Source: JAICIG01 sp035532215 (GTDB lineage: Bacteria > Planctomycetota > Planctomycetia > Pirellulales > JAICIG01). Taken from it: 55,645 bases of DNA. Where the stretch lies: contig DATKRK010000053.1 of the NCBI GenBank assembly GCA_035532215.1, positions 1-55,645 on the forward strand, given 5' to 3'. Positions 8,451 through 16,441 of this stretch are shown here, in pieces. The first letter of the stretch is position 1. Every line of letters starts with the position of its first letter. The notes under the pieces were generated by a model. The model was not told the origin of the DNA, searched no databases, and worked only from the letters and a program-made list of their open reading frames with translations. A program made the translations under genes and the position numbers.

Positions 8451-8558
8451 ACTAGCGCGGCGGAGCCGCTAGTGAAAGTAGTAGGCACATTCCATGTGCC
8501 GTAACCGGCGCTACGGTTGGCCGTCATCCCACTCTGGCGACGGCTCACGGAGTGAGCC
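8451..8558. repeat. Cluster of three short hairpins with GGA/TCC cores
   Basis: Three perfect small inverted repeats in a row: ACTAGCG/CGCTAGT (8451-8457 and 8467-8473, GGA near the centre), GGCACAT-TCC-ATGTGCC (8484-8500) and GGCTCAC-GGA-GTGAGCC (8542-8558). The surrounding 8311-8692 spacer holds no gene I can support. The arms differ in sequence while the loop core stays the same. Confidence 0.7.
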
Positions 8559-8692
8559 TGCTACGTTGGCGCAAGCGTCGCACGACGTCGCCAACCGGCG
8601 TCTTGAGCTTTTCACGTCAAATCTTGCCGGGACGACACGATTTTCGATCTTAATAGCATGACTACGTAACTTGCCAGCCTCGACAGGCGCGC

Positions 8693-8806
8693 TCACGGCT
8701 TCCGGACCCGATCGCCGACTCGCGCGATGCCAGGGGCGATCACCTTGGCGTTGACGCCGCGCAGGTGCAGCGTCTTGCCCAAGTCCCAATTGACGTTCTT
8801 GAATTC
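8693..8806 (-). pseudogene. C-terminal remnant of a MOSC-domain protein
   Basis: The frame ending at 8693 reads NVNWDLGKTLHLRGVNAK followed by VIAPGIARVGDRVRKP and a stop. This matches the end of MOSC domains (LHLRGV..RVV..G..RVGD) and uses GC-rich third positions like real genes here. Upstream of about 8806 the homology ends in the dispersed repeat at 8808-8842, and no start codon or N-terminal MOSC part is seen. I read it as a decayed gene. Confidence 0.55.
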
Positions 8807-8807
8807 T

Positions 8808-8842
8808 TGCATCCGTGTCATCCGCGTAATCCGTGGTTGATT
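8808..8842. repeat. Planctomycete CACGGAT-type spacer repeat
   Basis: Read on the minus strand, this is CCACGGATTACGCGG followed by ATGACACGGATGCAAG. I recall this as a common dispersed element of planctomycete and verrucomicrobial genomes. It abuts the broken end of the MOSC remnant. Confidence 0.55.
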
Positions 8843-8915
8843 AAAAGTCGCCATCGAGCCGCTCCATGACCGGCCGGAGAAAGTATTCAATCCTCGGTCC
8901 TCAGCGTCGCCTCGC

Positions 8916-10979
8916 TTAACGCTTTGGGTTAGTGTAACCCGTCGCGCCGGCAAATTCCTGTCCTGGCGACGCCGACGCCGTTCGATCGGGCGCCGTTTCG
9001 CGGCGGGGAAACGATTCGAGATCGACCAGGTGCTGCAGGAGAATCCGCCGCACTTCCAGGATCGTCAGCGGATGGCGGTGCACGTCCATGTGCGCCGCTT
9101 CGACCTTCAGTTCCGAGGCCACGTCGTCCAGGTGGGCGCTGGCGAACGAGACGATGCCGTCGCTGTCGGGCGCGACTCTGCCGACGAGACCTCGATCGGG
9201 CAGCACGCCCAGGATGTTGTGGCACGTCAACGTCGCCGGACGCTCGGCCTCGAGCAGCACGGGCAAAATGGGCGAATCGGGCGCCAGCGAATCGAGGCTG
9301 GTTTTGACGTCGAACATGGCGGGTGTGCGGAAAATGTCGGGGTTCTCGCGGACAATCTGCTCGCGCCCCATTTTGGGCAGCTTGATCACTTCGCGCGCCA
9401 GCCAGCGCGTCGTGTTGTTGGCGAACTTGCTGCCGCGGTGCGGCGTGGCGATGGTAATCAAGCGGCGAACCGCCGGATTGGGATTGAAGAAAAACGTGTG
9501 CTCCAATCGCTCGTGCTGCTCGGGCGTCGCCTTGACCAGTTGAAACGGCTTGTCGCTGACGATGTGCCAAAAATCGTTGCGGCTGGCCACGACTTGCATT
9601 TTCGCCACCAGGCCGCCCATGCTGTGGCCGACCAGCACCATCTGGTCGAAAGCCGGCTCCTGGCGTTCGGGATCGAGCACGGTCCGCGCTTCGGCCAGGT
9701 CTTCGCGCAGCTTTGTCGCGCTCTGCCAGAACGGCTCGCCGCTGGGATACAGATAAAACCAGAATTGATAGCGCTCGCGGATCTTCGGATCGCCGCGCAG
9801 GTCGTTGAACATCTCCATCCAGGTCATCGGGCTCGACCACAGTCCGTGGACCATCAGCACCGGTATCTTGCCGGGTTCGTAAGGCTGCAACATGTACAGG
9901 CCCGTCTCGGCCTGGGTCTTGTCGGGCCGCAACAGCCCCTCGGTGGCAATCGCGTTGAGGTTGATCGCCGGGTTGTCCGGTTTGAGCTGCGGATCGTTGA
10001 GAAAGTAGGCCAGCGGCGTGCTGAGATCGGTTTCCAGCGGCACGCGGCGCCGGCCGATCTCGATATCGTGCGAGACCAACGGATCGTACAACTCGAGCAA
10101 GGCAACATGCCGCCGCCGCGAACTGTTGGCGTGGATTTGATCGTCGGGCAGCACGCGCAAAAACGCGGTCACCGAGAAGCTCAACAGCGGCGGCAGGAAT
10201 TTTTCGGCCGGGTCGTCGGCATTTCGCCGCTTGCGAATGGCGATCAGCGGCACGCCCAGCCCGTAGCTCTGATACTGGTTTTTCAGGCCTTGCACTTCGT
10301 AGTCGGAAGCGAATTTCAATTCGGCGAAATCTTCAGGCTCCCAGCGGCTGTTGCGGAGCACGATCTTGACGTCCCAGGCCTGGCTGGAAGACTCGATGCT
10401 GTGCGTGGCGCCGGGCATCAGCCCGCCTTGCGCCTTGACGATCCGCAGGCTGTTTTCGAGCGAGCCGTTGTACAAATCGCAGGCGCCGCGAAACTCCGGA
10501 TCGTAAGGATTCCGCAGCGGCACGTAGCGCTCGTCGAACAGGTATTTGTAAGCGTAGGTGACCGAGCTGCCGTAATGGTCGAGCGCGGCGGCCGGGTCGG
10601 TCAGCTCGGCGCGCTTGCCCGCGATATAGCTCAGCTCGGCGAAGGCGTAGACCTTTTCCGGCGAGGGCTCCTGGTCGGCGATTTCCTGCACCCGATCCAA
10701 GAGCGGCTGCATTTTGCCGTGCAGCGCCTCGACCAGGTCGTATTGCCGTAGCAACTGCATCGTGCGGGCGCTGGGCTGCGGCCCCCCGCGCGAGGTGACT
10801 TTGAGCCGTTCAACGAGCGGACTATGCGGGGCCGAGCGGACTTTGACGTAGTGCGTGCTGGCGCAGCTTGTCAAAGTCAATGCGGCGCAAGCGCAAACCG
10901 CCTTGAGCGCCCAAGCCCCACAGGCTGGGCGGCGAAAGGCAGCTTGTGCCCGAGCCGAAAAACCGCTCGAATAGTGCAT
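8916..10979 (-). CDS. Lipase-like alpha/beta-hydrolase lipoprotein
   Basis: A 687-residue protein. The signal peptide has a lipobox LTSC (about residues 36-39), so it is probably lipid-anchored outside the inner membrane. Residues ~60-330 form a helical N-terminal domain of unknown role. The hydrolase domain starts at IPVLMVHGLWSSPMTW (oxyanion-loop HG), has the nucleophile elbow VGHSMGG, then ATPHRGSKFA, a likely acid Asp in PDSDGIVSF and the His in DVHRHPLTI. A serine esterase or lipase acting on envelope or external lipids is the best guess. The ATG at 10979 has no strong ribosome-binding site, but a later start would cut the signal peptide. A tiny hairpin (GGGTTA-GTG-TAACCC, 8926-8940) lies in its last codons. 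Confidence 0.8.
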   Translation of the reverse strand: MHYSSGFSARAQAAFRRPACGAWALKAVCACAALTLTSCASTHYVKVRSAPHSPLVERLKVTSRGGPQPSARTMQLLRQYDLVEALHGKMQPLLDRVQEIADQEPSPEKVYAFAELSYIAGKRAELTDPAAALDHYGSSVTYAYKYLFDERYVPLRNPYDPEFRGACDLYNGSLENSLRIVKAQGGLMPGATHSIESSSQAWDVKIVLRNSRWEPEDFAELKFASDYEVQGLKNQYQSYGLGVPLIAIRKRRNADDPAEKFLPPLLSFSVTAFLRVLPDDQIHANSSRRRHVALLELYDPLVSHDIEIGRRRVPLETDLSTPLAYFLNDPQLKPDNPAINLNAIATEGLLRPDKTQAETGLYMLQPYEPGKIPVLMVHGLWSSPMTWMEMFNDLRGDPKIRERYQFWFYLYPSGEPFWQSATKLREDLAEARTVLDPERQEPAFDQMVLVGHSMGGLVAKMQVVASRNDFWHIVSDKPFQLVKATPEQHERLEHTFFFNPNPAVRRLITIATPHRGSKFANNTTRWLAREVIKLPKMGREQIVRENPDIFRTPAMFDVKTSLDSLAPDSPILPVLLEAERPATLTCHNILGVLPDRGLVGRVAPDSDGIVSFASAHLDDVASELKVEAAHMDVHRHPLTILEVRRILLQHLVDLESFPRRETAPDRTASASPGQEFAGATGYTNPKR

Positions 10980-11282
10980 AACTGGCTAAGTTAAGAGTTG
11001 TACGACGAGTAGCGCATCGAGCGTTGCGCAAAGCGCCGACCCGGCGGGCAGGCGGATCGAGATCGTGGCTTGGCGGCGAAGAGGTTGATTCATCGAACGC
11101 GCAACGGTAACTCTGAAACGGACCGACGCCATCGCGAGCGCACGGCGCCCCATTTTCCAGCTCGGGCACGATAGTTTCGTCCCGGCCGACGGGTCAATGT
11201 CGGTTTGCCGGTTTTCGTGCTCGGCCTAGCGCCGCCGGACCGCGTTTTCGTGAGTAACTGCAAGCACTTAGGTAAATCGTTC
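10980..11282. other. Divergent intergenic spacer
   Basis: About 300 bases between the divergent lipase and MaoC genes. It should hold both promoters. I see no convincing gene, repeat or consensus promoter in it. Confidence 0.5.
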
Positions 11283-11744
11283 ATGGCCGTTCGGGTGATT
11301 CATGGATTGGAAGAACTGCGCACACTGGTGGGCTCGAATTTGGGGTCCAGCGATTGGGTCGAGATCACCCAAGAGCGGGTCCAGGCGTTCGCCGACGGCA
11401 CGGACGACCACCAGTGGATTCATTGCGATCCGCAGCGCGCCCGGCGAGAGTCGCCCTACGGCACGACCGTGGCCCACGGCTTTTTGACCCTCTCGCTCTG
11501 CAATTCGCTGGTGCGGCAAATTTTTCGGATCGAGGGGATCAAGATGGTGCTGAACTACGGGCTCAACCGGGTTCGCTTTCCGACGGCGGTGAAGGTCGGC
11601 TCGCGCGTGCGGATGAGCTCCGAACTGATCGATCTGAAGGAAACTCGCGGCTCGGTTCAGGCAACCTTCAAGCAGACCTTCGAGGTCGAAGGCGAAGCTC
11701 GCCCGGCCTGCGTCGCCGAAACAGTGGTGCGAATCTTCTTTTGA
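11283..11744 (+). CDS. MaoC-like (R)-specific hydratase
   Basis: A 153-residue hot-dog-fold protein, the normal length of single-domain MaoC hydratases. The catalytic region reads FADGTDDHQWIHCDPQRA (about residues 37-54), with Asp and His in the family positions, followed by TVAHGFLTLSL (about 63-73) and NYGLNRVRFPTAVKVG. Family members hydrate trans-2-enoyl-CoA to (R)-3-hydroxyacyl-CoA or act on similar thioesters. I chose the ATG at 11283 because MAVRVIHGLEEL fits the family start, although the frame is open to 11205. It stands alone, so its pathway cannot be read from context. Confidence 0.85.
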   Translation: MAVRVIHGLEELRTLVGSNLGSSDWVEITQERVQAFADGTDDHQWIHCDPQRARRESPYGTTVAHGFLTLSLCNSLVRQIFRIEGIKMVLNYGLNRVRFPTAVKVGSRVRMSSELIDLKETRGSVQATFKQTFEVEGEARPACVAETVVRIFF

Positions 11745-11803
11745 GCAAGACGATGAAACAGGGCCAGGGCTCTATTAGCTAAGCCTGACGAAGGCCAGCA
11801 GAT

Positions 11804-11886
11804 TGGGGTGGCCAGGGCTGAGCCGGCTGAGCCTGGGCGAAGCCCCAGTTCACTGGGGCATCGCTTCGCTCTGCCGCCAGCCACCC
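11804..11886. repeat. REP-like element GGGTGGC..GCCACCC, copy A
   Basis: An imperfect long hairpin starting GGGTGGCCAGG and ending CCGCCAGCCACCC, with inner arms GCCCCAG and CTGGGGC. It lies between the ends of the convergent MaoC and HTTM genes. The same half-unit occurs twice more, at 16866-16954 and 18133-18205. Confidence 0.7.
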
Positions 11887-11913
11887 TCCCGTCAAAATTG
11901 CCTTTGAGAGGCG

Positions 11914-13521
11914 CTAGCTGCCGGGGTTTGGCGGAACGAACTCTTCGTATTCCGACTTCCAGAGAATCATGGGCGTGATCAATGGGCTGACGGAGCCGGG
12001 CGGCAACGTCTCTTCGATGTAATACATGATCTCGACCGATTTCACCTTGCGGCCCGGCCGGCCTTGCGAATATCGCTCGTCCCAGCGCCGCTGGAGCCAG
12101 TGAGCCAGATCGCGCAGCGAATCGGCATAGTACGGTTCCCACATGTACATCAGGAATCGCCGCCAGCGCTGATTGCGGTAGGTCTCGGCTACCGAGGCCG
12201 GCTTAGTGAGCGGCAGCGGTTCGTCGGGCGCCCACAGGTTGACGACGCTGCCGTCCTCCAAAAAGCCCTTCATCACGAACCAGCCATCGCAGGTCATCGG
12301 CGATGGGGCGAACATGAACCACCACTGGGCGAGCCCCATCGCCCGGCCGGGGATTCGCCAGCCTTTCGGCAAATGGACCGCCGCTTTAACCGAAGCGAAC
12401 GTCTCATGAACGTTCCACCCGGCGACGTACAGCAAGCAAACGGTCACGAAAGCGGCGCCCCAGCGGCTCAGTCGAAAATCCGCCCGCGCCGGGCGGCGAA
12501 ACACGGTCCGATCGAGCGTGGCGACGATTCGCCGCGCCAGCGACGACTCGCTCCATGCAGCCAGCCGGCGGCAAACCGCGCGGCGGCCGAGCGCATCCCA
12601 AAACACGCCGGGCAGGTACACGAGCCAGACGGCGTTGACGATCCATTCCAGCACGCCGACTTCGAGAGTCAACGTCATGCCGGTGTGCAAAATCCAGAAG
12701 GCGAATACCGTGAAAGCGCGAGGCCAACGCGTCAACCCGGGACACAACGCCACGCACGGACCGAGCCACTCGAGCCAGTAGGTGATGATCGTCAAGATGC
12801 GGAGCAGCGTAGGGAAGTGCAGCAGCGATTGGCCGAACGGCGTTGTCAGCCCGTCGATGCTGAGCGCGTAATAGACGGCCGAGTATTCTTGATGCCAAGT
12901 CGGATGGTTCTTGGCGGCGGCGGTACACCAATACATCATCGCGATTTGCAGCAGCAAGGCGGCGCCGCCGATCGACAGCAGCTCGCGTCGCGGCTTGCCG
13001 GCGCCCGGCCGGCGGCGGCGATCGACGCTGGCCGCCGCGCCCAGCGGCACGAACATCGACCAGAACATCACCGCGCGCAGCAAGGTGTCGCCGGCGTCGA
13101 TCAAGACCGGATTTCGCACGTGCAGCGAAACCAACAGCAGCCAACTAGCCGCCGTGCATAATCGCGTGCGATAGCCGACGAGCATGCCCGCGGCGAACAC
13201 GGTCGCCGTGAGAAACAGCACGGCCTGCGCCCAGGGCTCGCCGCTGAGCATGTGCAGCGACCACTCGTAGCGAGTCTCGCCTTCGAAGATCTCGCCGTGC
13301 TCCAAGGCGAGGCGTGCGGCGCGGGGAAACACGCCGCGATCGGTATAGTGATCGACGAGATCGACGGCGCGGCAGGCCAGATCGACGAGCAGCATCGTGG
13401 CCACGCCGATGCGAAACGCCGCCAGCGAACGCACGTCGATCGCCAGCGGTTGCAACAAGACGCGAAGCGCGCGCCGTGCCGCCGCCTCTCGCGGCTGCGA
13501 CGATTGTTCCGATGCCTCCAT
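11914..13521 (-). CDS. HTTM-domain membrane protein (gamma-carboxylase-like)
   Basis: A 535-residue polytopic membrane protein. The N-terminal part has IDVRSLAAFRIGVATMLLVDL and DHYTDRGVFPRAA, typical of the HTTM domain related to vitamin K-dependent gamma-carboxylase. Further helices follow, with conserved NHPTWHQEYSAVYYALSID and the region YWLEWLGPCVAL. The C-terminal ~150 residues (MGLAQWWFMFAPSP, DGWFVMKGFLEDGS) form a soluble part often seen in bacterial members. The ATG at 13521 is preceded by GAGAGAA; the longer upstream frame runs into the repeat at 13679 and is rejected. Bacterial HTTM proteins have no settled reaction, so the carboxylase label is only by homology. Confidence 0.82.
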   Translation of the reverse strand: MEASEQSSQPREAAARRALRVLLQPLAIDVRSLAAFRIGVATMLLVDLACRAVDLVDHYTDRGVFPRAARLALEHGEIFEGETRYEWSLHMLSGEPWAQAVLFLTATVFAAGMLVGYRTRLCTAASWLLLVSLHVRNPVLIDAGDTLLRAVMFWSMFVPLGAAASVDRRRRPGAGKPRRELLSIGGAALLLQIAMMYWCTAAAKNHPTWHQEYSAVYYALSIDGLTTPFGQSLLHFPTLLRILTIITYWLEWLGPCVALCPGLTRWPRAFTVFAFWILHTGMTLTLEVGVLEWIVNAVWLVYLPGVFWDALGRRAVCRRLAAWSESSLARRIVATLDRTVFRRPARADFRLSRWGAAFVTVCLLYVAGWNVHETFASVKAAVHLPKGWRIPGRAMGLAQWWFMFAPSPMTCDGWFVMKGFLEDGSVVNLWAPDEPLPLTKPASVAETYRNQRWRRFLMYMWEPYYADSLRDLAHWLQRRWDERYSQGRPGRKVKSVEIMYYIEETLPPGSVSPLITPMILWKSEYEEFVPPNPGS

Positions 13522-13644
13522 AGCGGCTGATTCTCTCGGCTTTTCCCGCCTCTTCGCTAGCTTAGCACACCGCTGGGCGACTCGGCGTCTGCGGCCTTGG
13601 AAACGGCTGGGGCTCGCGGGCCGGCAATGCCTCGGCAATAGGTA

Positions 13645-13810
13645 GTGATACCATTTGACCGAATGTAAAGGAGATTCTCTGTAGGGAACGCCCTCCGTGG
13701 CGTTCCGTGAGGCGGGATAGACGGTGAACACCGGGTTCACGGAACGCCACGGAGGGCGTTCCCTACAGTATCGGAGCGTTTATCCTTGACTCCCGTTCAA
13801 ATGGTATCAC
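13645..13810. repeat. Nested inverted-repeat element, MITE-like
   Basis: The outer arms are a perfect 14-base inverted repeat: GTGATACCATTTGA at 13645-13658 and TCAAATGGTATCAC at 13797-13810. Inside them is a perfect 32-base inverted repeat (13679-13710 and 13737-13768) beginning CTGTAGGGAACGCC, with a 26-base loop. No open frame within could encode a transposase. It occupies most of the spacer between the divergent HTTM and ABC transporter genes. The rest of 13522-13915 shows nothing else I can support. Confidence 0.8.
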
Positions 13811-13915
13811 CACCCCGCAAGACGCCGGCTCGCCGACTGGCGGGCGCCCGGGTATACTTTGCCGCAGTTGTGAGCTTAAGGGCGGGCGGCGTTTCTTGTT
13901 GAGGGATGGTCAGTT

Positions 13916-14689
13916 TTGAACTCGGCTTCGGCGGTCGTCGCAGCGGATGCGGTCAGCATGACGTTCCCCGGCGGGGTCCAGGCCCTCGGCGACATCAGTT
14001 TTACCTTTCGTCAGGGCGAGTTCATCTCGCTCGTCGGGCCGTCGGGGTGCGGCAAATCGACCCTGTTGCGGCTGATTGCGGGCCTGGCGAAGCCGAGCCA
14101 AGGCGCGTTGACCGTGGCCGGCCAGCCGCCCGAGCAAGCCCGGCGGCGAAAGGCGATGTTGTCGTTTGTGTTTCAAGACGCGACGCTGCTGCCTTGGCGC
14201 ACTGCAGCCGACAACGTGCGGCTGCCGCTGGAGTTGGCCGGCGTCGCGCGGGGCGAGCAAGAGCGGCGGATCGGCGAAGGGCTGTCGATGGTTGGCTTGA
14301 GCGACTTCGCGCGAGCGCATCCCCGGCAGCTTTCCGGCGGCATGCGAATGCGCGTCTCGCTGGCCCGGGCCTTGGTCACGCGCCCGGAATTGATTCTGCT
14401 CGACGAGCCATTTGGCGCCCTGGACGACATCACGCGGCAATCGCTGAACGAAGAACTGCTCGGCCTGTGGAACAAGCATCGTTGGACGGCCGTGTTCGTG
14501 ACGCACAATATTTCTGAGGCCGCCTTTCTGAGCACGCGGATCCTGGTGATGAGTTCGCGTCCCGGGCGCGTGGTCGCCGATTTGCCCGTGCCGTTCGCGG
14601 CGCCGCGCCGCGCCGAATTGCGGGCCGAAGCCGAGTTCGCCCGCTTTGTCGGCGAAGTCGGCCATCTGCTGCGAAAGGGGCGTGCATGA
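13916..14689 (+). CDS. ABC uptake transporter ATP-binding protein (nitrate/sulfonate/HMP type)
   Basis: A 257-residue ATPase. Walker A GPSGCGKST is at residues 41-49, the Q-loop VFQDATLLPW near 85, the signature LSGGM at 139-143, Walker B LILLDEPFGALDD at 159-171 and the switch histidine in VFVTHNISEA. The LPWRT and LDEPFGALDD wording fits the nitrate/sulfonate/taurine/thiamine-precursor group. The start is a TTG at 13916, supported by GAGGGA at 13901-13906. The gene overlaps the permease gene by four bases (ATGA), so the two are translationally coupled. The substrate cannot be told, since no binding protein is nearby. Confidence 0.88.
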   Translation: MNSASAVVAADAVSMTFPGGVQALGDISFTFRQGEFISLVGPSGCGKSTLLRLIAGLAKPSQGALTVAGQPPEQARRRKAMLSFVFQDATLLPWRTAADNVRLPLELAGVARGEQERRIGEGLSMVGLSDFARAHPRQLSGGMRMRVSLARALVTRPELILLDEPFGALDDITRQSLNEELLGLWNKHRWTAVFVTHNISEAAFLSTRILVMSSRPGRVVADLPVPFAAPRRAELRAEAEFARFVGEVGHLLRKGRA

Positions 14690-15480
14690 AACGCTTCGCA
14701 CGCTGGTTCGTCGGCTTCGCCTTGCCGCCCTTGGCGTTGTTCGTTGTCGTGCTCGTGGTCTGGCACTTCGCTGTGACGATATCGGGCGTCAAACGATTTC
14801 TTGTGCCGCGGCCCGGCGATGTGTTCCGGGCCGGCTGGGAAAATCGCGAGATGCTGTTTTCCGCCGCGCTGACCACCGGCAAAGCCGCCGTCGCAGGCTT
14901 CGTGCTGAGCTTCGTCGCGGGCTTGCTGACGGCCTGCGCCTTCTCGCAGTCGCGCGCCATCCAGCGCAGCATCTATCCCTACGCGATCTTCCTGCAAACC
15001 GTGCCGATCGTGGCCATCGCGCCGTTAATCGTGGCCTGGTTCGGCTACGGTCTGAAGAGCGTGATCGTGGTGGCGTTCATCATCAGCCTGTTTCCGATCA
15101 TCACCAACGCCACCACCGGCCTGACCGAGATCGACAAGAACCTGCTCGAACTGTTCGAACTGGCCGGGGCCTCGCGTTGGCAAACGCTCTGGAAATTGCG
15201 ACTGCCGGCCAGCGTGCCGCACCTGGCCGTCGGGGCCAAAATCTCTTCAGGGCTGTCGGTGGTGGGCGCCATCGTGGGCGAGATCTTCGCCGGGTCGGCG
15301 CAAGAACAACGCGGGTTGGGCTATCTGATTACCCAATCAAGCGGCTTTTTGAAGACCTCTGAACTGTTCGCAGCCGTGCTGACTTCGGCCGTGCTCGGCA
15401 TTGCGATCTTCGGCGCCGTCAGTTGGCTCGGCGCCTGGGTCGTCTCGCGCTGGCAAGGCGAGAAGCTGCTCGGGCGGTAG
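14686..15480 (+). CDS. ABC uptake transporter permease
   Basis: A 264-residue inner-membrane permease with about six helices. The cytoplasmic EAA loop, which docks on the ATPase, reads LFELAGASRWQTLWKLRLPA (about residues 152-171). The C-terminal part has VGAIVGEIFAGSAQEQRGLG, as in permeases for nitrate, sulfonates and the thiamine precursor HMP. It overlaps the ATPase gene by four bases. No substrate-binding protein gene flanks the pair, and the window shows none elsewhere, so it probably lies at another locus. Confidence 0.87.
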   Translation: MKRFARWFVGFALPPLALFVVVLVVWHFAVTISGVKRFLVPRPGDVFRAGWENREMLFSAALTTGKAAVAGFVLSFVAGLLTACAFSQSRAIQRSIYPYAIFLQTVPIVAIAPLIVAWFGYGLKSVIVVAFIISLFPIITNATTGLTEIDKNLLELFELAGASRWQTLWKLRLPASVPHLAVGAKISSGLSVVGAIVGEIFAGSAQEQRGLGYLITQSSGFLKTSELFAAVLTSAVLGIAIFGAVSWLGAWVVSRWQGEKLLGR

Positions 15481-15529
15481 GAACGTTTGGGAGCGCAGCA
15501 ACATGCCTGCGTCTTCTCGCGTCGTTCTT

Positions 15530-15620
15530 CTGTAGGGAACGTCCTCCGTGACGTTCCGCCTGAAGCGAGTTGGATTCTCGACCGCTGGTTCACGGCACGC
15601 CACTGAGGGCGTGCCCTACA
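15530..15620. repeat. CTGTAGGG-family inverted repeat, copy 2 (degenerate)
   Basis: Starts CTGTAGGGAACGTCCTCCG at 15530 and ends near GCGTGCCCTACA at 15620, an imperfect version of the 32-base arms at 13679-13768. The loop differs completely. It lies between the permease stop and the imuA promoter. Confidence 0.7.
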
Positions 15621-15691
15621 AGGCTGCGGCGCAACGCATTTCCGCGCCCGTTTCACACGCCCGAAATCGAGCTTGCTTTTTTTCGCCAAGC

Positions 15692-15719
15692 TTGACATAT
15701 ATCTATACGCACGTACAGT
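15692..15719 (+). promoter_or_regulatory. Promoter of the imuA-imuB-dnaE2 cassette
   Basis: TTGACA at 15692-15697 and TACAGT at 15714-15719, 16 bases apart, with an AT-rich spacer in an otherwise GC-rich spacer. The imuA start follows 20 bases later with a GGTGAGG site. SOS control would be expected for this cassette, but I could not recognise a LexA box with confidence. Confidence 0.5.
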
Positions 15720-15739
15720 TATTCGGTGAGGTGCTAGCA

Positions 15740-16441
15740 ATGCTATCGCGCGAGCAAGTCGTGACTGCCCTGAAAGAGCGGATGCGACAGGCGGAAAATT
15801 TGCATCATGCTCCTGGAGAACGACTTACGACTGGCATTTCGGCCCTCGATCGGCTGCTGCCGCAGGGCGGCTTGTCGCGGGCAGCGCTCGTGGAATGGCT
15901 GGGCGAGCCGGGCGCGGGGGCCAGCACTTTGGCCCTGTTGGCTGCTCGCGAGGCGTGCCGCGAAGGGGGCTCGCTCGTGGCGATCGATCGCCCGCGGCGG
16001 CTTTATCCGCCGGCGGCGGCGATGCTGGGAATCGATTTGGAAAAGTTAATCGTCGTTCGGCCGCAAACTCAGGCCGACGAACGCTGGGCGGTCCACCAGG
16101 CGTTGAGTTGCCCGGCGGTCGCCGCCGTGCTGTGTTGGCCCGAGAAGCTGGACGACCGCACGGCACGCCGCTGGCAACTGGCGGCCGAGCGGGGGAAAAG
16201 TCTCGGTTTGCTGGTCCGGCCCGAGCAGGCGCTGGCCCAGCCAGCCTGGTCGGAACTGCGGCTGCTGGTGCGGGCGCTGCCGGCGGAGGGCAACCGCCGC
16301 TGGCAGGTCGAGGTGGTTCATGGCCGCGGGGCGAGTGCGGGCAAGAGCGTGGAGTTGGAATTCGACGATGCAACGAGCGCTGTGCATTTGGCTCCCGAAC
16401 TGGCCGATTCAACGCCGCACGCTCGCCCGGCCGGCGCTTAA
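15740..16441 (+). CDS. imuA: ImuA-like RecA-fold protein of the mutasome
   Basis: A 233-residue protein of the ImuA/SulA-like RecA-fold group. It opens with LTTGISALDRLLPQGGLSR, then LVEWLGEPGAGASTLALL, a loose Walker A (GEPGAGAST), where RecA has GPESSGKTT. A second strand reads GSLVAIDRPRRLYPPAAAMLG. ImuA proteins regulate ImuB and DnaE2 in damage-induced mutagenesis. The ATG at 15740 has GGTGAGG upstream; the longer open frame back to 15548 runs through a repeat and is rejected. The end overlaps the imuB start by 74 bases, so the two are coupled. Confidence 0.82.
   Translation: MLSREQVVTALKERMRQAENLHHAPGERLTTGISALDRLLPQGGLSRAALVEWLGEPGAGASTLALLAAREACREGGSLVAIDRPRRLYPPAAAMLGIDLEKLIVVRPQTQADERWAVHQALSCPAVAAVLCWPEKLDDRTARRWQLAAERGKSLGLLVRPEQALAQPAWSELRLLVRALPAEGNRRWQVEVVHGRGASAGKSVELEFDDATSAVHLAPELADSTPHARPAGA

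Noticed and set aside
9030..10751. 573-codon open frame opposite the lipase gene
   Set aside because: The minus strand carries the lipobox and GHSMGG; the plus-strand frame has no recognisable motif.
15698..15726. LexA/SOS box at the imuA promoter
   Set aside because: Mutasome cassettes are often LexA-controlled, but no known LexA operator pattern could be matched with confidence here.
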